Source: Clostridium sp. M62/1
GTDB lineage: Bacteria; Bacillota; Clostridia; Lachnospirales; Lachnospiraceae
Direction: 5' to 3'
DNA length: 64,000 nucleotides
Assembly: GCF_020736365.1 (NCBI RefSeq)
Contig: NZ_CP085988.1
Location: 2,610,001 to 2,674,000, forward strand
The notes under the pieces: generated by a model
Databases searched by the model: none
What the model was told of the DNA's origin: nothing
The model's input: the letters and a program-made list of their open reading frames with translations, nothing else
Shown here: positions 49,364 to 57,898 of the stretch, one piece after another
Layout: the number at the start of each line of letters is the position of its first letter
Numbering within the stretch: position 1 is the stretch's first letter
Made by a program: the position numbers and the translations under genes

Positions 49364-49669
49364 ATGAATCTGCGGCGCATACTGGCCCTGGCCGGTGTCT
49401 TTATTATCCTGTTTCTCTACGGGGCATCTCTCGTCCTGGCAGTTATCGGAAGCCCCGGATCCCTGGATCTGCTGATGGCTGCCCTGTTCTGCACCATCGT
49501 AGTTCCTGCCGTAATCTATGGCTATGAAATCCTTCTGAAAAACGGAGGCTCTCCCGGAGTCTCCTGGAAAAATTCCGCCGACAGGCCCTCAGAGAATGAG
49601 AAGGATGCAGAGAATGCCGGAGCAGAACATCCGGAGCAGCGGCAGTCCGGGCAGAAGAAATCTGTCTGA
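49364..49669 (+). CDS. Small membrane protein of unknown function
   Basis: The 101-residue protein has two transmembrane segments (about residues 5-27 and 36-55, including ALAGVFIILFLYGASLVLAV). A polar, Glu/Ser/Gly-rich cytosolic tail ends QRQSGQKKSV. I do not recognise a family. The ATG at 49364 is chosen because AAAGGA lies nine bases upstream; in-frame starts further upstream (49346 and 49277) have no better site. A bidirectional terminator follows within 25 bases. It is divergent from the CW-binding-repeat gene and convergent with purA. Confidence 0.7.
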   Translation: MNLRRILALAGVFIILFLYGASLVLAVIGSPGSLDLLMAALFCTIVVPAVIYGYEILLKNGGSPGVSWKNSADRPSENEKDAENAGAEHPEQRQSGQKKSV

Positions 49670-49692
49670 AAAGAGAACTCAGATAAATAGAC

Positions 49693-49740
49693 AAAAGGAT
49701 GCCTGGGAGCATATATGCAGTCCCGGGCATCCTTTTTCTC
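49693..49740. terminator. Bidirectional terminator between the 49364 gene and purA
   Basis: AAAAGGATGCC pairs with GGCATCCTTTT (ends 49693 and 49736), with GGGA/TCCC and GCATATATGC inside. Followed by TTTCTC. Confidence 0.85.
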
Positions 49741-49748
49741 TTCCTGTT

Positions 49749-49829
49749 CTTTTATCCAGACTTTTTTTAATCCAAACTTCCTTTTATTCAGAATTTCTCT
49801 TATCCAGAATTTCTTTTATCCAGACTTTT
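49749..49829. repeat. Imperfect tandem repeat downstream of purA
   Basis: Five units of about 16-17 bp with core TTTATCCAGA(C/A)TTT fill the space between the terminator and the purA stop codon. The last and first units are nearly identical and the middle ones carry one to three changes. Confidence 0.75.
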
Positions 49830-49849
49830 ACGAACAAATTAAGCCTTCC

Positions 49850-51127
49850 TTATTTTCTCACAATGATCTCATCTCTGCCAGGGCCGTTTGACACCATGGT
49901 GATCGGAACCTCAATTTCCTTTTCAATAGCCTCAATATACGCGCGGCAGTTCTCCGGAAGCTCTTCATAGCTCTTAATTCCGCGGATGTCGCACTTCCAG
50001 CCGGGCAGAGTCTTGTAAACCGGCTTTGCCTTCTCCAGCTTGAGGGTGGTCGGGAAGTCTCTTGTAACCTTTCCGTCGATCTCATATCCAACACAGATCT
50101 TCAGCTCATCCAGGTATCCCAGCACATCCACAACTGTCAGAACTGCCTCAGTAGTTCCCTGGATGCGGCAGCCGTAGCGGGTAGCCACTGCATCAAACCA
50201 GCCCACACGTCTTGGACGGCCTGTAGTAGCTCCAAATTCTCCCTTATCTCCGCCGCGGCGTCTCAGCTCGTCTGCCTCCTCACCGAACAGCTCGCTGACA
50301 AAGGCTCCCGCTCCCACGGCGCTGGAATATGCCTTGACAACTGTTGTAATATTTTTGATCTCGTAAGGCGGAATGCCTGCTCCGATGGCGCCGTAGGCTG
50401 CCAGAGTGGAGGAGGAGGTAACCATCGGGTAAATACCGTGATCCGGATCCTTCAGGGAGCCTAACTGTCCCTCTAAAAGGATATTCTTTCCTTCCTTGAT
50501 CGCCTCGTGCAGATAGGAGGAAACGTCGCATACATAAGGCTCAACCATCCTTCTGTACTCTTTCATCTCCTCAAACAGCTCATCAGGATTTAACAGCGGC
50601 TTGTGATATAAGTGCTCTAACAGCACATTCTTCATCTCGCAGACGCGCTTTAACTTATCGTAGAGATACTCCTCGTCAAACAGCTCGCTGACCTGGAATC
50701 CAATCTTTGCATACTTGTCAGAATAGAACGGAGCAATTCCGGACTTTGTGGAGCCGAAGGACTTTCCTCCCAGTCTCTCCTCCTCGTACGCATCGAACAG
50801 AACGTGGTACGGCATCAGAATCTGAGCGCGGTCAGAAACCAGAATTCTCGGCTGCGGCACGCCCTTCTGCTTGATGTCCTCAATCTCGTTAAATAAAAAC
50901 GGAATATTTAAAGCAACTCCGTTGCCGATAATGCTTGTCGTATGATCATAAAATACGCCGGACGGAAGCAGATGAAGCGCGAATCTGCCATAGTTGTTGA
51001 TAATTGTATGGCCCGCATTGCTTCCACCCTGAAAACGGATGATAATATCGGATTCCTTGGCAAGCATGTCTGTGATCTTGCCCTTTCCTTCATCTCCCCA
51101 GTTTGCTCCAACGATTGCTCTTACCAT
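49850..51127 (-). CDS. purA: Adenylosuccinate synthase
   Basis: The 425-residue enzyme joins IMP and aspartate with GTP in AMP synthesis. The P-loop signature is VGANWGDEGKGKITDMLA at the N-terminus (cited as GANWGDEGKGKITD). GGSNAGHTI lies near residue 37, FGATTGRPRRVGWFDAVATR near residue 290 and the C-terminal GPGRDEIIV closes it. The ATG at 51127 follows GAGGAG. A promoter is predicted at 51253-51281 inside the gap to the LysR gene. The leader of about 125 bases contains two GC-rich hairpins. purB lies one gene upstream, so the two AMP-branch genes flank a LysR regulator. Confidence 0.97.
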   Translation of the reverse strand: MVRAIVGANWGDEGKGKITDMLAKESDIIIRFQGGSNAGHTIINNYGRFALHLLPSGVFYDHTTSIIGNGVALNIPFLFNEIEDIKQKGVPQPRILVSDRAQILMPYHVLFDAYEEERLGGKSFGSTKSGIAPFYSDKYAKIGFQVSELFDEEYLYDKLKRVCEMKNVLLEHLYHKPLLNPDELFEEMKEYRRMVEPYVCDVSSYLHEAIKEGKNILLEGQLGSLKDPDHGIYPMVTSSSTLAAYGAIGAGIPPYEIKNITTVVKAYSSAVGAGAFVSELFGEEADELRRRGGDKGEFGATTGRPRRVGWFDAVATRYGCRIQGTTEAVLTVVDVLGYLDELKICVGYEIDGKVTRDFPTTLKLEKAKPVYKTLPGWKCDIRGIKSYEELPENCRAYIEAIEKEIEVPITMVSNGPGRDEIIVRK

Positions 51128-51252
51128 GTGCTTTCTCCTCTCCGGGCGTCATCTTCCTCATGTAGACGACTATTTTTATACCCCCTGGCGCGGGGGCTCT
51201 GCTGCGTAGCCCGCTGCTTCCGAAAAACAGAAGCAAACCATACTACCTCGAT

Positions 51253-51281
51253 ATTATATATAATTTTTCCATATAAGTAAA
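51253..51281 (-). promoter_or_regulatory. Putative promoter of purA
   Basis: On the minus strand TTTACT (51276-51281), a 17-base spacer and TATAAT (51253-51258) in an AT-rich stretch just downstream of the LysR gene. Confidence 0.65.
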
Positions 51282-51310
51282 ATCAATATTAATTATATTC
51301 TTTATAATTT

Positions 51311-52228
51311 CTATTTATGTTGTTTCTCTCCTTTTTCAGTACCCTCCCGCAGGGCCTTCAAAAGCTTCTGGGCTGCCGGTGAGAGAGGATTTTTAGAGGA
51401 GGTAATCAGGCAGAAGCTGCGCTTCTCCATCTTCTTTCTGAAGCGCAGGGCAAACACATCTCCCTGCCTTAAGGCCTCCCCGGCGAATTCTGACATCAGG
51501 CAGCCGATTCCCAGGTTGCGCTTTACAAACTGCACAATCATATCGCTGGTGGCAAGCTCAAACTCCGGCTCCAGGCAGATGCCCTCTCTCTCCAGGCAGC
51601 TGTCCATAAACCGGCGGGTGCTGGTTTTCTTTTCCAAAAAAATGCAGGGATAGTGCTGCAGCTCCCCATATTCCAGTTCCCTGCCCTCAAGCTCCCCCCG
51701 GAAGCGGTTTCCGGCAATGAAAATATTTTCTATCTCCTTGACCGGAATGGAGCAGAGCCCATTCCTCTCGTCAAAAGGCGTGCTGACAATTCCGAAGTCA
51801 ATTCCCCCATTTTCCAGCGCATCGATGGTTTCCGGAGTCGGCCCGTTGGAAACCATCACCTTGATTTTAGGATACTGCTCATGAAACTGTTCCAGGTAAG
51901 GAAGGAGGTAAAACTGCAGCGTCATGTCGCTGGCGCCGATCCGGATCACTCCCGTATCAAGGCATTTCAGCTGCTTGAGCATCTCCTCCCCGTCCCGGAT
52001 ACTCTCAATTCCCCTCTTTACGTAGACGTACAGCATCTCCCCCTCTCTCGTCAGCCTCACGCCCTTGGGGGTGCGCAAAAACAGCTTCGTCCCAAGCTCC
52101 CCCTCCAGATGCCTGACTGCCTGACTCACAGCCGGCTGGGAGATGCAAAGATGCTCTGCCGCCAGCGTAATGCTGCCGGTCACGGCAGCCTGGTAAAATA
52201 CCCTGTAATATTCAAGATTTACGTTCAA
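51311..52228 (-). CDS. LysR-family transcriptional regulator
   Basis: The 305-residue protein has the LysR winged helix at its N-terminus (LEYYRVFYQAAVTGSITLAA, then CISQPAVSQAVRHLEGELGT) and a substrate-binding domain with the usual internal repeats (GVIRIGASDMTLQFYLLPYL, GGIDFGIVSTPF, RNLGIGCLMSEF). It lies between purB and purA on the same strand. A role in purine or aspartate metabolism is possible but rests only on location. The ATG at 52228 has a GGAGGGG site. The C-terminus is basic (EGTEKGEKQHK). Confidence 0.94.
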   Translation of the reverse strand: MNVNLEYYRVFYQAAVTGSITLAAEHLCISQPAVSQAVRHLEGELGTKLFLRTPKGVRLTREGEMLYVYVKRGIESIRDGEEMLKQLKCLDTGVIRIGASDMTLQFYLLPYLEQFHEQYPKIKVMVSNGPTPETIDALENGGIDFGIVSTPFDERNGLCSIPVKEIENIFIAGNRFRGELEGRELEYGELQHYPCIFLEKKTSTRRFMDSCLEREGICLEPEFELATSDMIVQFVKRNLGIGCLMSEFAGEALRQGDVFALRFRKKMEKRSFCLITSSKNPLSPAAQKLLKALREGTEKGEKQHK

Positions 52229-52350
52229 CAGCCCCTCCTTTTGTTTCTCAGAATCTGCTTTGTATGAAACAGAATTCTTGCTTTCTTCTGCTCTCTTCCT
52301 GTCTCTCTTTTCTCCTGATGCCTGCAGTGTAGTAAGCCGGAAACTCTGAA

Positions 52351-52377
52351 AGCCTGCCGTATGTCCTACGGCAGGCT
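52351..52377. terminator. Hairpin between purB and LysR gene
   Basis: AGCCTGCCGTA (52351-52361) pairs perfectly with TACGGCAGGCT (52367-52377). The following T tract is weak on the minus strand (TTTC), so it may be a processing or attenuating hairpin rather than a full terminator. Confidence 0.55.
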
Positions 52378-52452
52378 CCTGCAGTCCCTCTTTTATGATT
52401 CTGATTCCGTCAATCAGTCTCTGTTTTCATCTTCTCCTGTCCGGACGGCCGC

Positions 52453-53883
52453 CTAGACGTTGATCTGCGCCTTCACTCCCAGGATTTCCCGGTTTTCATC
52501 GAGAATCGGGCGGATTACTTCACTTAAGAACTCCTCCACCTGCTCCTTTGCCCTTCCTGTGTATCTGGACGGATCCATGGTCTCCTTCAGTTCCTCCAGT
52601 GTCAGGTTGAAGGCAGGATCTGCTGCAATCAGCTCCAGCAGATTGTTGTCCAGACCCTTTTCCTTTACGTTTCTTCCGGCCTCCATGGAGAGAGTGCGGA
52701 TCTTCTCATGAAGCTCCTGTCTGTCTCCCCCGGCCTTCACAGCGTCCATCATGATATTCTCTGTCGCCATAAACGGAAGCTCGGCCATGAGGCGCTTCTC
52801 GATTACCTTTGGATATACCACAAGACCGTCCACTACATTTAAGTAGAGATCCAGGATTCCGTCAACTGCCAGGAAGCCTTCCGGAATGCTCAGACGCTTA
52901 TTGGCAGAATCGTCCAGGGTTCTCTCAAACCACTGGGTGGAAGCAACGAGCATTGGATTCATCATGTCTGACATCACGTAGTTTGCCAGAGACGCCATTC
53001 TCTCGCTTCTCATGGGGTTTCTCTTATAAGCCATGGCAGAGGAACCGATCTGAGTTTTCTCAAAGGGCTCTTCCACTTCTTTTAAGTGCTGAAGCAGACG
53101 GATATCGTTGGAGAACTTGTGGGCGCTCTGGGCAATTCCCGCTAACACGCTCAGCACGCGGCTGTCTACCTTTCTGGAATAGGTCTGGCCTGAAACAGGG
53201 TAGCAGCCCTCAAAGCCCATCTTCTCGGCAATTCTTCTGTCCAGCTCACGGCATTTTTCATGATCGCCGTCGAACAGCTCCAGGAAGCTGGCCTGAGTTC
53301 CTGTCGTTCCCTTGGAACCCAGAAGGCGCATAGAGCCGATCAGATAATCCAGATCGTCCAGATCCAGCTTCAGATCCATCAGCCAAAGCGTTGCCCTCTT
53401 TCCCACAGTCGTCGGCTGCGCCGGTTGGAAATGGGTAAAGGCCAGAGTAGGCTGCGCCTTGTATCTGTCCGCAAATTTTGCCAGCTCGTCCATCACATTG
53501 ATGAGCTTTTTTCTCACCAGCTTCAGAGCCTCTGTCATAATGATAATGTCTGTATTGTCGCCCACATAGCAGGAGGTTGCTCCCAGATGGATAATTCCCT
53601 TTGCCTTCGGGCACTGCACTCCGTATGCATATACATGGGACATTACATCGTGGCGCACTGCCTTCTCTCTCTCCTTTGCAACCTCGAAGTTGATATCCTC
53701 CATATGCTCCCTGAGCTCACCAATCTGCTCCTCTGTCACCGGAAGTCCCAGCTCATGCTCCGCCTCAGCCAGAGCCACCCAAAGGCGCCTCCATGTGCAA
53801 AACTTTTTCTCCGGGGAGAAAATATACTGCATTTCCCTGCTTGCATAGCGCTCCGAAAGAGGGCTCACATATCTGTCATACAT
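52453..53883 (-). CDS. purB: Adenylosuccinate lyase
   Basis: The 476-residue fumarase/aspartase-superfamily enzyme cleaves SAICAR and adenylosuccinate, releasing fumarate. The superfamily signature is GSSAMAYKRNPMRSE near residue 275. HLGATSCYVGDNTDI near residue 90 and TFQPAQPTTVGKR-like FQPAQPTTVGKRATLW near residue 150 provide further support. The ATG at 53883 is preceded by GAGG; an upstream ATG at 53943 is unsupported. A good promoter at 54116-54144 predicts a leader of about 230 bases. Length is typical of the longer clostridial PurB type. Confidence 0.96.
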   Translation of the reverse strand: MYDRYVSPLSERYASREMQYIFSPEKKFCTWRRLWVALAEAEHELGLPVTEEQIGELREHMEDINFEVAKEREKAVRHDVMSHVYAYGVQCPKAKGIIHLGATSCYVGDNTDIIIMTEALKLVRKKLINVMDELAKFADRYKAQPTLAFTHFQPAQPTTVGKRATLWLMDLKLDLDDLDYLIGSMRLLGSKGTTGTQASFLELFDGDHEKCRELDRRIAEKMGFEGCYPVSGQTYSRKVDSRVLSVLAGIAQSAHKFSNDIRLLQHLKEVEEPFEKTQIGSSAMAYKRNPMRSERMASLANYVMSDMMNPMLVASTQWFERTLDDSANKRLSIPEGFLAVDGILDLYLNVVDGLVVYPKVIEKRLMAELPFMATENIMMDAVKAGGDRQELHEKIRTLSMEAGRNVKEKGLDNNLLELIAADPAFNLTLEELKETMDPSRYTGRAKEQVEEFLSEVIRPILDENREILGVKAQINV

Positions 53884-54213
53884 AGATTTTACCTCATTCT
53901 TCCTTTTATTTGCACGGCTCCGGATCTGACAGTCCCTTTTCATCTCCTGTCATCCGCTTCTGCCGCAGTGTTTTACAAAACGCGCAGTGCGCGTTCAGAT
54001 TTCACAGCTTTAAAACCGCCGGCCGCCCTTCACGGCAGCCTTTACACAGTGATCGGATAATATGTAAAAGCCTTTTTATAAGCTGTGCCTATAAAACAGT
54101 TTTAATTCAGTAGAAATTATAATGCAATCCTCTCATAAAATCAACCCGATGTTTTATTAAAATAATTAATAACCGCTGACCGCTCTGAAAGAGGCAGCCC
54201 CGAGTCTGCGTTC
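53884..54213 (-). other. purB leader region with hairpins
   Basis: No gene is supported. The minus-strand transcript from the promoter at 54116-54144 would carry a perfect AACGCGC/GCGCGTT hairpin followed by TTGT (53979-53995) and a GC-rich GCTGCC/GGCGGC pair further upstream. I could not match it to a known purine riboswitch. Confidence 0.5.
54116..54144 (-). promoter_or_regulatory. Promoter of purB
   Basis: On the minus strand TTGATT (54139-54144), a 17-base spacer and perfect TATAAT (54116-54121). Confidence 0.75.
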
Positions 54214-54591
54214 TCACTCTGCCTCCTGCCTTTCGCGGTAGAGGATAAGTTCTCCATCCTCCAGCCGGAAGACAATGCCGAAGCGCGTTCTGGTTCTTCC
54301 TTTTTCCTGCTCCTCCTCTTCCCCCCGCCCGTCTGCTCTCTCTTTTTCTCTCTCCTCCCTCTGTCCGTTTTTTTCACCGGTTCCGTCTTCCCGTTCCAGG
54401 CAGAATTCCACCTTCCGCTCCCGTGACAGAGACAAAATCTGCTCTCTGCTGTCCAAAGCAAGGAACAGACAGGCTGATGCCAGACCTGCGCAGGCCAGGA
54501 TTGCAAGATATTTCCCCCGGAGGGCTCTTTCTCTCCTCCTTTTCATGTACCTGTGCCGAAGCCTTCTAAGTTCCCGTTTCCCTTTTTTCAA
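54214..54591 (-). CDS. Small single-pass membrane protein, charged tail
   Basis: I do not recognise this 125-residue protein. It has a very basic N-terminus (MKKGKRELRRLRHRYMKRRR), one transmembrane segment (about 27-45, YLAILACAGLASACLFLAL), and a highly acidic/basic repetitive stretch (residues 70-100). A short folded-looking C-terminus follows (RFGIVFRLEDGELILYRER). Positive-inside topology predicts the tail is outside. The frame starts at TTG 54591, with GGGGTG upstream; an ATG at 54546 would remove 15 basic residues and is the main alternative. The stretch is rich in GAG/GAA codons, so codon bias is unusual. Confidence 0.6.
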   Translation of the reverse strand: MKKGKRELRRLRHRYMKRRRERALRGKYLAILACAGLASACLFLALDSREQILSLSRERKVEFCLEREDGTGEKNGQREEREKERADGRGEEEEQEKGRTRTRFGIVFRLEDGELILYRERQEAE

Positions 54592-54731
54592 GCCGTCTCA
54601 CCCCGCGCTGCCTCTCCAGGTACGGCGTGCGGTGTATTTCAGCTGTCAGCATACAGTGCCTTTAATCCTACTATACAGAATCTCACAGGGATTGTAAAGA
54701 GAAATCCGGAAAGCTCCTGTAAACAGAATAA

Positions 54732-54770
54732 GACTGCCCGAAAGATATTCTCCCTATCTTCCGGGCAGTC
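54732..54770. terminator. Terminator-like hairpin downstream of lipoprotein gene
   Basis: GACTGCCCG (54732-54740) pairs with CGGGCAGTC (54762-54770), extended by AAGATA/TATCTT. T tracts are short on both strands. Confidence 0.65.
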
Positions 54771-54847
54771 CTTTGAATGTTTCTGCCTCTGCGGTGTCCA
54801 GGCACTCCCTGTTCTCTGCCCGCAGGCAAAACTCAGGCATCTGTCTC

Positions 54848-55180
54848 TCACTGGGCAGTGCGGCTCTCCATGTGCTCTCCGGCCTCTGTCATATCCTCTC
54901 TGGCGCGATCCACAGCTGTCTCCGCGCCGTTTTTCAGATCGTCTGCGACTCCCTCGAGCACCCCTGTGCTCTCCCTCGCGCCGTCTGTCTCCCTGTCAAC
55001 TGCCGAATCAGTGCCGGAAACCATTCCGTCTGTGGACTCTCTGGCGGTAGTTTCCATACCAGAGGTAGTTCCTGACGCATTTGTGGTATTCTTTACATCC
55101 TCCTTGCTTCCGCAGGCAGTCAGAAATACGAAAGCGAATGTCAGACACACTGCCAAAAGAATCTGCTTACATTTTTTCAT
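54848..55180 (-). CDS. Small lipoprotein
   Basis: The 110-residue protein begins with a lipoprotein signal peptide (MKKCKQILLAVCLTFAFVFL) and a clear lipobox LTAC, placing acylated Cys23 at the mature N-terminus. The rest is a polar Thr/Ser/Asp/Glu-rich chain with regularly spaced Asp-Gly and Glu-Ser pairs (RESTDGMVSG, RETDGARESTG) and an amphipathic end (DDLKNGAETAVDRARED). No domain is recognised. AAAGGAG precedes the ATG at 55180. It follows dapB after 55 bases on the same strand, which may be fortuitous. Confidence 0.82.
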   Translation of the reverse strand: MKKCKQILLAVCLTFAFVFLTACGSKEDVKNTTNASGTTSGMETTARESTDGMVSGTDSAVDRETDGARESTGVLEGVADDLKNGAETAVDRAREDMTEAGEHMESRTAQ

Positions 55181-55235
55181 AATGACAACTCCTTTCTAAG
55201 CCTATTATGCACGGCTTGGAAAGGAATTATACTCT

Positions 55236-55991
55236 TTATCCGATGACATCTGCCATCGTATACATACCGGCATCCCTGCCCTTTAAAAATTTGGCAGCCT
55301 GGATCGCCCCTTTGGCAAAAATTGCCTTTGAATAAGCAGTATGGGAAAAGGTCACAACCTCATCGGTTCCCGCAAAAATCACGTCGTGCTCTCCCACAAT
55401 TGTTCCGCCGCGCACAGACTGGATTCCAATCTCCTTCGCATCTCTCGGCACCCTCTCGCTGGAACGATCATATTTGTAGTGACAGGTGTTCCCCAGGGCT
55501 TCGTTTACAGAGTCAGCCATAGCGATGGCCGTACCGCTTGGAGCATCAATCTTCCTGTTGTGGTGCTTCTCCACAATCTCAATATCAAAGCCTGCAGGTG
55601 CCAGAACCCTGGCCGCATCTTTTAAAAGCTTCAACAGGGTATTGACTCCCAGTGACATGTTGGCTGAACGCAGCACCGGCGCCTTTCCAGAAACCTCTTC
55701 CGCTCTTAAAATCTGGGCTTCAGACAGGCCCGTCGTGCATAAAACCACTGCCCGCCCAGTCCTCTCGCAGTAATCCAGCAGTCCGTCCACTGCCCTGGCA
55801 GATGAGAAGTCGATAATCACATCAGCCTCCTCCTTTACCTCGTCCAGATTTTTATAGACTGGGTACGGGTTCTTCCCGCTGTCTGTAATGTCAACGCCTG
55901 CCACGATGCAAAGCTCGCTGTCGTCTTTCACCAGATTCGTAATTACCTGCCCCATAGCTCCGCTGCAGCCGTGCATAATCGCCCTTACCAT
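55236..55991 (-). CDS. dapB: 4-hydroxy-tetrahydrodipicolinate reductase
   Basis: The 251-residue enzyme reduces the DapA product with NAD(P)H in the diaminopimelate/lysine pathway. The nucleotide-binding motif is HGCSGAMGQVI at the N-terminus. VLCTTGLSEAQI and SANMSLGVNTLLKLL lie mid-protein, and the substrate/catalytic block is IVEKHHNRKIDAPSGTA near residue 135. The ATG at 55991 follows GGGAGG. dapA lies 94 bases upstream on the same strand, and both are expected to be under the lysine riboswitch. DAP supply also feeds peptidoglycan and, in sporulating cells, dipicolinate. Confidence 0.97.
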   Translation of the reverse strand: MVRAIMHGCSGAMGQVITNLVKDDSELCIVAGVDITDSGKNPYPVYKNLDEVKEEADVIIDFSSARAVDGLLDYCERTGRAVVLCTTGLSEAQILRAEEVSGKAPVLRSANMSLGVNTLLKLLKDAARVLAPAGFDIEIVEKHHNRKIDAPSGTAIAMADSVNEALGNTCHYKYDRSSERVPRDAKEIGIQSVRGGTIVGEHDVIFAGTDEVVTFSHTAYSKAIFAKGAIQAAKFLKGRDAGMYTMADVIG

Positions 55992-56085
55992 GATGATCTT
56001 CCTCCCGTTTTGTCTTTTTATGCCTGTCAGTTTCTTCTTATTCCCGCTGTTTTCACAGACCAGCCGTTCTCAGCCTGGTTTTATC

Positions 56086-56970
56086 TTAAAGCAGACCGTA
56101 ATCCTTCATCGCCTTAATGAGCTTCTCCCTGTTTTCCGGTTCCATCTCAACTAGCGGCTTCCTGTAGGGCCCTACATTTTTGCCCATCAGATTCATGGCT
56201 TCCTTCACCGGAATCGGGTTGACCTCGCTAAACAGCGCATCAATCAGCGGAATAGCCTCCAGCTGCATCTTCGTGCTCTGCTCTGTCTTTCCCTTGAAAT
56301 ACAGGTCGCACATCTCATGCACCTGCCTTGGCGCAATATTAGAGAGAACGGAGATCACTCCCTTAGCGCCCAGCGCCAGCATGGGAACAGTCTGATCGTC
56401 ATTGCCGGAGTAGATATCCACCCATCCGTTTGAAAGGCTTGCAATCTTTGCAATCGCAGAAAAGTTTCCGCTTGCCTCCTTAACTCCCACGATATTCTCC
56501 ACATTTTTGCAGAGCCATACGATCATCTCCGGCGTCAGGTTCACGCCTGTGCGGCTCGGAATATTGTAGAGAATTGCCGGAATCTTCACAGAACCCGCAA
56601 TATCAGAAAAATGGATTTTCAGACCCTTCTGAGTGGATTTGTTGTAATAAGGAGTCACCAGAAGAATACCGTCCGCTCCTGCAGCTTCCGCTGCCTGTGA
56701 AAGATAGATGGATGTTTCCGTACAGTTGGAACCGGTGCCGGCCACCACCGGAATCCTGCCGTCCGTGATGTCACAGACAAACTGAATTGTCCGGATGTGC
56801 TCATCGTGGGTCATGGTGGCAGATTCTCCTGTGGTTCCGCAGACAATGATGCAGTCTGTCCCCCCTGCAATCTGCTCTTCCACCAGCTCCTCCAGCTTTG
56901 AATAATTGATCTCTCCTGTTTCCTTAAACGGTGTGACAAGAGCCACACCTGCTCCTTCAAAAATAGCCAT
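56086..56970 (-). CDS. dapA: 4-hydroxy-tetrahydrodipicolinate synthase
   Basis: The 294-residue aldolase-family enzyme condenses pyruvate with aspartate semialdehyde. The TIM barrel shows CGTTGESATMTHDEH near residue 45, the catalytic Tyr in LYNIPSRTGVNL near residue 135 and the Schiff-base Lys in VGVKEASGNFSAI near residue 160. The ATG at 56970 follows GAAGGAGGAAG. It is the first gene of dapA-dapB, downstream of an L-box riboswitch and a consensus promoter. Confidence 0.97.
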   Translation of the reverse strand: MAIFEGAGVALVTPFKETGEINYSKLEELVEEQIAGGTDCIIVCGTTGESATMTHDEHIRTIQFVCDITDGRIPVVAGTGSNCTETSIYLSQAAEAAGADGILLVTPYYNKSTQKGLKIHFSDIAGSVKIPAILYNIPSRTGVNLTPEMIVWLCKNVENIVGVKEASGNFSAIAKIASLSNGWVDIYSGNDDQTVPMLALGAKGVISVLSNIAPRQVHEMCDLYFKGKTEQSTKMQLEAIPLIDALFSEVNPIPVKEAMNLMGKNVGPYRKPLVEMEPENREKLIKAMKDYGLL

Positions 56971-57059
56971 GTCTCTTCCTCCTTCTCATAAAGGCTCACC
57001 ATACATTCCGCTGGGTTTCTGCCGCATAGGAGACTGCCGGGCGATTTCCTATGTACTAC

Positions 57060-57268
57060 AAAAGGGCCGGCACAACGGCCAGCCCAAAGATTTTGCTTTC
57101 TTTCGTAGCTCCCCATCCTGCACAGATGACAGTCATATGGTTCTTCACCATATGCCCAGAAGCACGCAGGCAGTTCTGCATGAATCTTCGGCGTCTCTCC
57201 CTTTCATCGGCCTTCCTCTGTTCCTGCAACATCCGGCCGGCTACTGATGATCGACGCAACCTCTACTT
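57060..57268 (-). promoter_or_regulatory. Lysine riboswitch (L-box) upstream of dapA
   Basis: On the minus strand the leader shows AGAGGTTGCG at the start (57252-57265), AGTAGCC, then GCCGATGAAAGGGAGAGACG followed by CCGAAG. Further on are CTTCTGGGCATATGG with CCATATGACTGTCA, and GGAGCTAC closing the P1 stem. These match the conserved core and order of the lysine riboswitch aptamer. A terminator, GGGCTGGC/GCCGGCCC followed by TTTT (57060-57085), lies just after. High lysine should terminate transcription before dapA. Confidence 0.93.
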
Positions 57269-57281
57269 TGTATTTATGCTT

Positions 57282-57310
57282 ATACTATCATTACTTTTAT
57301 TTATTGTCAA
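57282..57310 (-). promoter_or_regulatory. Sigma-A promoter of the dapAB riboswitch transcript
   Basis: On the minus strand perfect TTGACA (57305-57310), a 17-base spacer and TAGTAT (57282-57287). The -35 box overlaps the last codons of the upstream adenosyltransferase gene. Confidence 0.85.
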
Positions 57311-57797
57311 TCTCAACATTTTCTATTTTGGAAATAGAATCCACACATCTCATAAGCTGCTTCGGAAAATTTTTCCCTGTGAGAATCAGACTCACCTCTT
57401 CATCTCTCAGCGAAAGGAGATTTTCAAATTCCTCAAGGGTAAGAATATCCTGATCAAGGATCCCCAGTATCTCGTCGAGGATCAGCAGGTCGCACTCTCT
57501 GGTGGTAAGCACCTTCCTTGCAAAATTCAGTCCGTTCTGAATGTTGATTCTCTCCTCCCGTTTCTGCTCCTCCGAAAGTTTTTCAAAATAATCTCCCTGT
57601 TTTTCAAACCGGAATACCTTCATCTGCGGTTCCAGACATTTGAGTCCCTCTGCCACATCTGCGGACAGGTTTCCCTTCAGAAACTGAATCATGATTACCT
57701 TCTTATGTTTGGTCACTGCCACAACACCTTTTCCCAGGGCCATCGTTGTCTTTCCAAACCCCGGACCGCATATGACCTGAACACTTCCTTTATCCAT
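57297..57797 (-). CDS. Corrinoid adenosyltransferase (CobO/BtuR family)
   Basis: The 166-residue protein belongs to the CobA/CobO/BtuR P-loop family, which adenosylates cobalamin or cobinamide with ATP. The P-loop is CGPGFGKTTMALGKG near residue 10 (consensus GNGKGKTTAALG), IMIQFLKGN follows, and the Walker-B-like strand is CDLLILDEILGILDQDIL near residue 105. VSLILTGKNFPKQL lies near the end. It is slightly shorter than typical CobO (about 180-200), and the P-loop is atypical. ATG 57797 follows GAGGTG. No cobalamin gene is adjacent. A longer frame to 57875 has no site. Confidence 0.87.
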   Translation of the reverse strand: MDKGSVQVICGPGFGKTTMALGKGVVAVTKHKKVIMIQFLKGNLSADVAEGLKCLEPQMKVFRFEKQGDYFEKLSEEQKREERINIQNGLNFARKVLTTRECDLLILDEILGILDQDILTLEEFENLLSLRDEEVSLILTGKNFPKQLMRCVDSISKIENVEIDNK

Positions 57798-57898
57798 ATC
57801 CTGCACCTCTTTGCGAAATGTTAATCTCAACTGAAACAGTCGCGTTATTTTACCACATTTTCCAAAGTTTTGCAAGTTTGCGATTCAGGGTCCTTCCC

